This document shows, one piece after another, positions 1 through 4,537 of a DNA stretch of 6,756 nt. Each line of letters starts with the position of its first letter. Positions within the stretch are counted from its first letter, which is position 1. This DNA comes from Polyangia bacterium (lineage in GTDB: Bacteria > Myxococcota_A > Polyangia > Polyangiales > Polyangiaceae), in contig JAUILJ010000447.1 in assembly GCA_030433055.1 (NCBI GenBank), forward strand, positions 1 through 6,756. Reading direction: 5' to 3'. Position numbers and translations under genes: made by a program. The notes under the pieces are model-generated. The model saw only the letters and a list, made by a program, of their open reading frames with translations. It searched no databases and had not been told where the DNA came from.

Positions 1-194
1 GCGCAGCAACCGGTGGCGCTTCCACGGGTGGCGCGGCAACCGGCGGTGCTTCCACGGGCGGCGCTGCAACCGGCGGTGCTTCCACGGGTGGTACCGGTGG
101 CGCTTCCACGGGTGGCGCTTCCACGGGTGGCGCGGAAACCGGCGGCGCTTCAACCGGTGGTACCGGTGGCGCAGGGACCGGCGGCACGGGGGGC
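1..194 (+). repeat. In-frame 30-bp coding repeats (Gly/Ala/Ser/Thr spacer)
   Basis: Three units of exactly 30 bp lie at 3-32, 33-62 and 63-92, each encoding AATGGASTGG. After that the array breaks into shorter shuffled 15-bp-like units (GGAST, GGTGG, GGAET) up to the start of the folded domain near base 207. The repeat keeps frame and is almost free of charged residues, as expected for a flexible spacer holding the folded part away from the membrane. The array continues out of the window on the left, so its full copy number is unknown. One stretch (41-88) is identical over 48 bases to 1526-1573 in the next paralogue. Confidence 0.85.
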
Positions 195-905
195 ATGACT
201 TCTGGATGCACCGCGGTGACACTCACAAACGCCCGAGGTGGTTTCTATGAAAACACCGTCAACTTCGACGTAGCGCCCGCGCTTGGGGGCTCAGACGCGG
301 ATGTCGCGGCGATCGAGTTCTACGGTGCTAGCACCGGTACCTTCGATCTCAGCGCTGCCCCCGATGACAACTACTCCACGTGCGTCAACTGCGTTCGAGT
401 GAACGAGGATGTGTCTTCGAGCGGAATTGGGCGGATCTACTATCAGGCCAGCGGGAGCCTCGAGTTGACCAGTGTCGACTCGGTAGCTGAACAGCTCAGC
501 GCCGGCTCTCTCACCAACGTCACGCTGATCGAGGTCACGATCGACCCCAACAACGGTTTTACCTCGACGCCGGTCAATGGTGGGAGTTGCCTCACCATCG
601 CCAGCGCGAGCTGGAGCCTCACCGATACTTGCACGGACGGTGGCGTCGAGTTCACGGGCAGTACGTCCTGTTCAGATTGCGTTACGGCCGAGAACGCTGG
701 TTGCTGCTCTGCGCAGGAAACGGCTTGCCAGAACTCTGGCGGAAACGACTGCTGGGATGACTTCGAGCAGTGTCTGATCGACAACTCTTGTCAGGACCAA
801 ACTTGCTACGACAGTTGCGTATCGCAGTACTCCAATGGGGCCTCGCAGTACGCTTGCCTGTTTGGTACGAGCAACTCGGGCGCGTGCTACCTCGCGTGTC
901 AGTGA
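1..905 (+). CDS. Type A Cys-rich, Gly-repeat surface protein (5'-truncated)
   Basis: This is the 3' part of a gene that enters from outside the window. The reading frame begins at base 3 and runs open to a TGA at 903-905, giving about 300 visible residues. The first 64 or so residues are a Gly/Ala/Ser/Thr decapeptide repeat. Next comes a domain of about 150 residues with the motif EFYGA..G..DLS..PDDNY.TC..CVRV and a later GG.CLTI.SASWS. Last is a Cys-rich tail (bases 669-902) with 13 cysteines, beginning C-x2-C and followed by CC, ending GACYLACQ. The gene at 1305 has the same three parts in the same order, including 13 tail cysteines, so the two are tandem paralogues. By analogy the missing N-terminus should carry a lipoprotein signal. 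Many cysteines and the lack of hydrophobic segments fit an exported, disulfide-bonded protein. Function is unknown. An internal ATG at 195 is unlikely to be the start, because it would cut the frame inside the repeat spacer. Confidence 0.85.
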   Translation, partial: AATGGASTGGAATGGASTGGAATGGASTGGTGGASTGGASTGGAETGGASTGGTGGAGTGGTGGMTSGCTAVTLTNARGGFYENTVNFDVAPALGGSDADVAAIEFYGASTGTFDLSAAPDDNYSTCVNCVRVNEDVSSSGIGRIYYQASGSLELTSVDSVAEQLSAGSLTNVTLIEVTIDPNNGFTSTPVNGGSCLTIASASWSLTDTCTDGGVEFTGSTSCSDCVTAENAGCCSAQETACQNSGGNDCWDDFEQCLIDNSCQDQTCYDSCVSQYSNGASQYACLFGTSNSGACYLACQ

Positions 906-927
906 GGCGCTAGAGCACACCACGTGA

Positions 928-965
928 AAGGCCCGTCGGGATCCCCCGATGGGCCTCTTCTTTTT
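928..965 (+). terminator. Rho-independent terminator of the first type A gene
   Basis: The arms GGCCCGTCGGG (930-940) and CCCGATGGGCC (945-955) pair over 11 bp with one G-T wobble and a 4-base loop. A T-rich run, TCTTCTTTTT, follows at 956-965. It lies about 25 bases after the TGA. Its sequence is closely similar to the hairpins at 2522 and 4434, so the three look like copies of one terminator that duplicated with its genes. Confidence 0.88.
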
Positions 966-1097
966 CCAGCACCTGACGCGCTCTTTCGCTTGCGCCTCCA
1001 CGTAGGGCTCGCTTTCTCATACCGGACCAGGACCGGCGGTTGTGGCTTTCGGACGCGCGGTTTCGTCCAGCCGTACTGCGGGATCGGGGTCCTCCCT

Positions 1098-1117
1098 CAC
1101 TTATCGTGGAGTAAGTG
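1098..1117. promoter_or_regulatory. Perfect 6+6 dyad, candidate operator
   Basis: CACTTA (1098-1103) and TAAGTG (1112-1117) form a perfect inverted repeat around an 8-base centre. The total length of 20 bp and the spacing suit a dimeric DNA-binding protein better than an RNA hairpin. It lies about 190 bases before the start codon of the type A gene at 1305. Nothing in the window identifies the regulator. A chance dyad of this size is possible. Confidence 0.3.
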
Positions 1118-1150
1118 TTCCAGTTCAAGACCAGGGACGTTCGGCCGTCA

Positions 1151-1177
1151 GAAAATCTTCCCTTGTGGAAAAATTTC
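1151..1177. promoter_or_regulatory. AT-rich imperfect dyad upstream of type A gene
   Basis: GAAAATCTTCC (1151-1161) and GGAAAAATTTC (1167-1177) pair in 9 of 11 positions around the 5-base loop CTTGT. It is one of the most A/T-rich stretches in an otherwise GC-rich window, which marks it as a likely part of the promoter or operator region of the gene at 1305. It could also fold as an RNA hairpin in a long 5' leader. No T-run follows directly, so it is not a terminator on this strand. Confidence 0.35.
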
Positions 1178-1270
1178 GAGCTGGGGGTAGTCACGCCGCT
1201 CAGATCGGGTTACATGAGCCCCACTCTGGGTCCGAGACCGCTGTTGTGTGGTAACTCCCCGTCGGTTCCC

Positions 1271-1304
1271 GGAGGAAACATAAGTGGCCTAGGAGGCGAT
1301 TGGG
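1271..1304 (+). promoter_or_regulatory. Two tandem Shine-Dalgarno sites; second decides the 1305 start
   Basis: AGGAGG at 1291-1296 sits 8 bases before the ATG at 1305 and fixes that start. A second site, GGAGGAAA at 1271-1278, is followed after a suitable gap by GTG GCC TAG (1284-1292), a two-codon reading frame whose stop overlaps the main AGGAGG. The upstream GTG is in frame with the gene but is closed at once by this TAG, so it cannot be the gene's own start. The genes at 2622 and 4538 show no comparable ribosome site. Confidence 0.65.
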
Positions 1305-2501
1305 ATGCGCATTCAAGCGGTGTGTCTATTGAGTTTGGTGGTTGGCCTGGGTGGTTGTAGTTCCGCCGACGACTCAAGTATAAGCAATGGTGGCAGCAGC
1401 GGCAGCGGAGGGGCCTCCGGCGCTTCCGCAGGGAGTTCCACTCAGGGCGGCAGTGGCGGCTTCGTCAATGGCGGCTCGGGTGGCACGGTCAACGGTGGCT
1501 CCGGCGGCGTGGGCGCTGGCGGGAGCGGCGGTGCTTCCACGGGCGGCGCTGCAACCGGCGGTGCTTCCACGGGCGGCGCGGCGACCGGTGGTGCTTCCAC
1601 GGGCGGCGCAGCAACCGGTGGTGCTTCCACGGGCGGCGCAGCAACCGGTGGCGCTTCCACGGGCGGCGCAGCAACCGGTGGCGCTTCCACGGGCGGTGCG
1701 GCAACCGGTGGCACTGGTGGAGCAGGCACTGGTGGTGCTGCGACCGGCGGCACCGGAGGGACGGGAACAGGGGGTACCGGAGGTGCGACGCAGACGTGTA
1801 CGCCCATCACCGTTTCCGCGCTCGCACCGTTTGGAGGGAACGTGCTCAGTGGCGAGGTCGATCCGGAACTGGGGACGAGTGAACCCGACTATTTTCAGCT
1901 CGAGTTTTACGGTGCGACAGCAGGTAGTCGTGACCTGAGCGTCTCTCCAGATGACAACTACGCGACGTGCGAGCGCTGCGTCCGCGTGTTTTCCGATACG
2001 ACAACCACCACGCAGTACTATCAGATGAGCGGAACGATGACGCTGACCTCGGTGGACTACTACGGGTCGACCGGCGTCATCGCGGGAACCACGGGGAGCC
2101 TGTCGGGCGTCACGCTTACCGAGGTGACTCTGGACGGAAACTACAACAGCACGCCCGTGCCCGGGGGTAAGTGCCTGACCGTCCAGAGCGCCAGCTGGTC
2201 GTACAACTGCAATGATGGGGGTACCAGTTTCGGCTCGCCGTCTGCGCAGGCATGTGACGATTGCCAGACGGCGGCGTTTGGTGGGTGTTGCTACAGGCAG
2301 GCCAACATCTGTTCGGGGAGCCAGGACTGCCTCGATCTAAACACCTGCTACAACGCTTGCTCGACCTCCAGCGACCCGAATTGTTACGACAACTGCGACA
2401 CGCAGTACCCGAACGGGGTCGACGACCTAGCGGAGCTGATTTACTGCTCGTTTGGCGATGGTTCTACCTTCCCAGGCGCGTGCGGTACGGCTTGCCAGTG
2501 A
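1305..2501 (+). CDS. Type A Cys-rich lipoprotein with Gly/Ala/Ser/Thr repeats
   Basis: A 398-residue protein with a clear lipoprotein signal: MRIQ, a hydrophobic core and the lipobox LGGC with the modified cysteine at 18. Ser at +2 does not suggest inner-membrane retention under the enterobacterial rule, so the outer membrane is the likely site (inference). Residues 24-161 are a Gly-rich spacer, of which about 76-136 is six decapeptide repeats. Residues 165-305 form a domain with EFYGA..G..DLS..PDDNY.TC..CVRV, a likely beta-rich fold (inference). Residues 317-398 are a tail with 13 cysteines, from CDDC and GGCC through CYDNC to GACGTACQ. The preceding gene has the same layout. I recall similar domain and tail sequences in other myxobacterial hypothetical proteins but know no function. 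The start is set by AGGAGG 8 bases upstream. Terminators on both sides suggest it is transcribed alone. Confidence 0.9.
   Translation: MRIQAVCLLSLVVGLGGCSSADDSSISNGGSSGSGGASGASAGSSTQGGSGGFVNGGSGGTVNGGSGGVGAGGSGGASTGGAATGGASTGGAATGGASTGGAATGGASTGGAATGGASTGGAATGGASTGGAATGGTGGAGTGGAATGGTGGTGTGGTGGATQTCTPITVSALAPFGGNVLSGEVDPELGTSEPDYFQLEFYGATAGSRDLSVSPDDNYATCERCVRVFSDTTTTTQYYQMSGTMTLTSVDYYGSTGVIAGTTGSLSGVTLTEVTLDGNYNSTPVPGGKCLTVQSASWSYNCNDGGTSFGSPSAQACDDCQTAAFGGCCYRQANICSGSQDCLDLNTCYNACSTSSDPNCYDNCDTQYPNGVDDLAELIYCSFGDGSTFPGACGTACQ
1531..1710 (+). repeat. Six tandem 30-bp in-frame repeats
   Basis: Six consecutive units of exactly 30 bp begin at 1531, 1561, 1591, 1621, 1651 and 1681. Each encodes two pentapeptides of the GGAST/GGAAT kind. 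Units differ at only a few positions (for example GTGCTTCC against GCGCTTCC), and the third and fourth are identical. The array is flanked by older, degenerate Gly-rich sequence to about 1787. Such high identity shows recent expansion or homogenisation. Copy number changes would keep the frame and alter only spacer length. Confidence 0.93.
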
Positions 2502-2521
2502 TCAAATAGATCGCGAGCGAG

Positions 2522-2555
2522 GGCCCATCAGGTCGCCTGGTGGGCCTTTCCCTTT
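2522..2555 (+). terminator. Rho-independent terminator of the second type A gene
   Basis: GGCCCATCAGG (2522-2532) and CCTGGTGGGCC (2536-2546) pair over 11 bp with one wobble around a 3-base loop. The pyrimidine run TTTCCCTTTCC follows. It lies 20 bases after the TGA at 2499-2501 and shares its sequence pattern with the terminators at 928 and 4434. Confidence 0.85.
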
Positions 2556-2582
2556 CCATGTGCGTTTCCTCGGGGTCCTCGA

Positions 2583-2603
2583 GGTTGCGCGGCCACGCGA
2601 ACC
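2583..2603 (+). promoter_or_regulatory. Leader hairpin before first type B gene
   Basis: GGTT+CGCG on the left (2583-2586, 2588-2591, with G2587 bulged) pairs with CGCGAACC (2596-2603) around the loop GCCA. It ends 18 bases before the ATG at 2622, where a ribosome site would normally lie but none is seen. The promoter of this gene must fit in the 66 bases after the preceding terminator, or transcription must read through. A dyad of this size can arise by chance in GC-rich DNA. Confidence 0.3.
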
Positions 2604-2621
2604 GCGCCACTCTCTGCGGCC

Positions 2622-4274
2622 ATGGCTATCAGGCAAACCCGTTTCCTCACCGTCGTGATCACGGGTCTCATGCTCGCGTCGTGCTCGCGACTCTTGGGGT
2701 TGGATGAATTTCGGCCAGGCGAGGCCGGGGGTTCCGGTGGAATCGGACACGCAGGTGGGGCGTCCGGGGCGGCTGGTACAGGTTCCGGCGGTGTCGCAGG
2801 AGAGGGAGGATCGGTTGCCGGTTCATCCGCCTCATCCGGGACTGGAGGCACCAGTGCGGCCGGGGGCACGAGTGGCGGTACGGCCGGCGGCGGCGGTGCC
2901 CAATTGTGCGAGCCGAACACCACGCAGGGCTGTTACTCGGGTCCCACCGGTACCCAAGGGAAGGGGATCTGTTCCGCGGGGGAACAGACCTGCAACGCCC
3001 TTGGGGACGGCTACGGGGAGTGCCTTGGGGAGAGCTTACCGGCGGTGGAGGACTGCTCGGCGAGTGACGTCGACGAGAACTGCGATGGTCATGAATGCGG
3101 GATCTGGGGGAAGGCAATCCCGCAGATCTACCTGCATGCGGTGACGGAAGTGGACGGTGCGCTACTCGTTGCCGGTACGTTCTTTGGCTCCGTGACGTTC
3201 GCGGGAGAGGAGCATGTCGCTTCATTTCCTCATACTGGATTTGTAGCGAAGGTCAGCGCTTCGGGGGACGAGCTGTGGTTCGTTCAAATGGATCGCGCGA
3301 TTGGCGCAGTGCGACAGGTGGTGCCAGACGTCACCGGTGGCGCGTATCTGCTTGCCGAGACGCCGAAGGGCCTTGTCGGCGCGCCGCACACACAGGTCCT
3401 GGCTGTCGACGCTGCCGGCGTTGAACGATGGTGGAAAGAGTATGACCAACCCCTGTTTCGGCGGTTGGTCGCGGACGCAACTGGAGTAGTTCTTGCGGGA
3501 GCGGTGACTGCGCCTGTCAACCTAGGCGACGGGGAGATCCAGCCAGTCGGAGAGGATGCACTGGTCGCACGTTTTGATCGTGATGGGGGTCTGACGTGGA
3601 AGTCCGTGGTCAGTGCAGCGAGTCGGTTCAACGACCTGATGGCAACCCCTGATGGGGGCTACGACTGCGTCGGCGCAGCCGGAGACGTTGCGATCATTCA
3701 GCATTTCAAGCCTGACGGGGAGGCTTCGCAGAGCGGAAACGGGGACTTTGGTGCCAGCCGCGTTCGAGCAGAAGCACTCGCAATCGTTGGCGATAGCGGG
3801 GGCGGGCGGTTCATTGCGCTTAGCACTACGGCGGATTTCGATGAGTTCGAGTTCGACGACACGCTCGGGTCCGAGGCTCAGGTATTTCTCGCGCGTGTCT
3901 ACATTAGCGGTGCACCGTTCCGCTATCAAGTCGATTGGGTCAAGGACCTTCGTCCTTTCCGTGCGGAGTCGACGCGTTTGAGGCTGACGGCATCAGGAGA
4001 CGTGATCGCGTACGGCGAAGCCGAGCACAGCGTTGACTATGTGGGACAACAGATCCAGTCCGGAAACGGTCTGATGATGCGGATAAGCCAGGCGGATAAG
4101 CAGCCGTCCTGGCAGCTCCAGTTTGGTACACCCAATGGCTGGGTGCGGAGTGTTGCGGAGTTGCCTTCCGGCGAGCTTGTCGGGGTGGCCTCCTCCAATG
4201 CAGCTGGCTTGACGATCGGTGACCTACAGGTACCGAACGTAGCCGGTTACGCGCTGTTCAAGACTGGGAAGTAG
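2622..4274 (+). CDS. Type B lipoprotein: 8-Cys DENCDG module plus beta-propeller-like region
   Basis: A 550-residue protein. Residues 1-21 are a lipoprotein signal with Arg at 4 and 7, a hydrophobic core and the lipobox LASC, Cys 21. It is followed by LLGLDEFRPG, nearly identical in the paralogue at 4538. Residues 33-93 are a Gly-rich spacer. Residues 96-162 hold eight cysteines with CYSGPTGTQGKG, CSAGEQTCNALGDGYGEC and DENCDG; the last part resembles the MopE-type putative metal-binding motif (PF11617), with acidic residues that could bind a cation (inference). Residues 163-550 contain recurring strands such as LLVAGTF, VVLAGAV and LGDGEIQPVG..ALVARFD..G.LTW, a pattern typical of SBBP-type (seven-bladed) beta-propeller repeats. 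This suggests an outer-surface binding or adhesion role; no catalytic site is seen. No Shine-Dalgarno precedes the ATG; the start is chosen because it gives a complete signal peptide. The stop is TAG. Confidence 0.9.
   Translation: MAIRQTRFLTVVITGLMLASCSRLLGLDEFRPGEAGGSGGIGHAGGASGAAGTGSGGVAGEGGSVAGSSASSGTGGTSAAGGTSGGTAGGGGAQLCEPNTTQGCYSGPTGTQGKGICSAGEQTCNALGDGYGECLGESLPAVEDCSASDVDENCDGHECGIWGKAIPQIYLHAVTEVDGALLVAGTFFGSVTFAGEEHVASFPHTGFVAKVSASGDELWFVQMDRAIGAVRQVVPDVTGGAYLLAETPKGLVGAPHTQVLAVDAAGVERWWKEYDQPLFRRLVADATGVVLAGAVTAPVNLGDGEIQPVGEDALVARFDRDGGLTWKSVVSAASRFNDLMATPDGGYDCVGAAGDVAIIQHFKPDGEASQSGNGDFGASRVRAEALAIVGDSGGGRFIALSTTADFDEFEFDDTLGSEAQVFLARVYISGAPFRYQVDWVKDLRPFRAESTRLRLTASGDVIAYGEAEHSVDYVGQQIQSGNGLMMRISQADKQPSWQLQFGTPNGWVRSVAELPSGELVGVASSNAAGLTIGDLQVPNVAGYALFKTGK
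2910..3107 (+). repeat. Near-identical 198-bp module, copy 1 (partner at 4841-5038)
   Basis: The DNA encoding residues 97-162 of this type B protein matches 4841-5038 in the next type B gene with no gaps. I counted 9 mismatches in 198 bases (about 95.5% identity), including an unbroken identical run of about 58 bases and a shared TTA leucine codon, unusual in such GC-rich DNA. Similarity falls off sharply at the right end (after the shared TGG) and within a few codons at the left end. The proteins' propeller regions are far less alike. Confidence 0.93.
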
Positions 4275-4304
4275 GGCTACCTGAACCACCAGGAGGAGGC
4301 GTAG

Positions 4305-4412
4305 CAAGGCGAGTGCTGCTACTTCCAGTACGACGAGTTGCTGATCTGCACCTTGGGCGGCAACTCGGGTGGCACGAGCTTCCCAGGTGCGTGCGGTACC
4401 GTCTGTCAGTGA
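4305..4412 (+). pseudogene. Remnant C-terminus of a third type A gene
   Basis: Bases 4305-4412 encode QGECCYFQYDELLIC, then TLGGNSGGTSFPGACGTVCQ and a TGA. The last part matches the end of the type A protein at 1305, whose tail ends STFPGACGTACQ, and GECCY.Q resembles its GGCCYRQ. The middle of the tail (about five cysteines) and everything upstream are missing, and a TAG at 4302 closes the frame. No start codon with a ribosome site opens it; AGGAGGAGG at 4290-4298 has no start at a proper distance in this frame. The type A terminator still follows. It is therefore read as a broken gene. It shares the frame of the gene ending at 4274, with two TAG codons between, so a readthrough extension is the alternative, which I think unlikely. 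Confidence 0.78.
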
Positions 4413-4433
4413 GCGCGCATTGAAAGAATAGAG

Positions 4434-4466
4434 AAGGCCCATCGGGAGATCCCCGGTGGGCCTTTT
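4434..4466 (+). terminator. Rho-independent terminator behind the type A remnant
   Basis: GGCCCATCGGG (4436-4446) and CCCGGTGGGCC (4452-4462) pair over 11 bp with one wobble, loop AGATC, then TTTT. AA at 4434-4435 can extend the stem into the T-run. It lies about 25 bases after the remnant's TGA, the same spacing as in the two intact type A units, so it belongs by descent to the lost type A gene. Today it would terminate the type B gene ending at 4274. Confidence 0.88.
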
Positions 4467-4502
4467 GCGTTGCCAGGGCGCTTCCCTGAGGGCGTCGCTG
4501 TT

Positions 4503-4532
4503 GCGATGTTGTCTCGGCCGCGCCAACATCGC
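4503..4532 (+). promoter_or_regulatory. Perfect 9-bp inverted repeat just before second type B gene
   Basis: GCGATGTTG (4503-4511) and CAACATCGC (4524-4532) are perfectly complementary around a 12-base centre that itself contains CGGCCG. The right arm ends 5 bases before the ATG at 4538, so the repeat covers the place where a ribosome site would lie; none is visible. It may be an operator or an mRNA hairpin that limits initiation. The first type B gene has a weaker hairpin in a similar place (2583-2603). No T-run follows, so it is not a terminator. Confidence 0.45.
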
Positions 4533-4537
4533 CCAAC

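Larger units (their letters stand above)
906..1304. other. 399-base intergenic region, no gene seen
   Basis: After the terminator, bases 966-1304 hold no convincing gene: the short open frames here have myxobacterium-atypical composition, lack ribosome sites and resemble nothing I know. The stretch is less GC-rich than its surroundings, especially 1150-1178. It should contain the promoter of the downstream type A gene because that gene follows a strong terminator. I see two dyads (1098-1117 and 1151-1177) and two Shine-Dalgarno sequences near the end. A possible -35/-10 pair, TTGTGG at 1163 and TAGTCA at 1188 with a 19-base gap, is too weak to call as a promoter. Confidence 0.6.

Noticed and set aside
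195..905. ATG at 195 as the true start of the first gene
   Set aside because: The frame is open upstream to the window edge with the same decapeptide repeats seen in the complete paralogue, and no Shine-Dalgarno or signal peptide lies at 195.
1163..1193. TTGTGG...TAGTCA as a sigma-70 type promoter
   Set aside because: The -10 match is poor, the spacing is 19 bases, and the pair overlaps the AT-rich dyad, so it is not distinguishable from chance.
924..1254. Small + strand frames (about 70-90 residues) in the intergenic region
   Set aside because: One starts within the terminator stem; none has a ribosome site, recognisable motif or the codon bias of the neighbouring genes.
1531..1710. Regular 30-bp repeats as a CRISPR array
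   Set aside because: The units abut with no spacers, keep the reading frame and encode the lipoprotein's decapeptide spacer.
1442..1810. Minus-strand frame rich in Pro/Ala/Val (PPVEAPPVAA repeats)
   Set aside because: It is the complement of the Gly-rich repeat of the type A gene; repeats keep several frames open. No start context and no recognisable protein.
2528..3225. Minus-strand frames of 131 and 185 residues opposite the start of the first type B gene
   Set aside because: They are Pro/Arg-rich complements of the Gly-rich spacer and cross the terminator. The + strand frame has a signal peptide and a duplicated paralogue.
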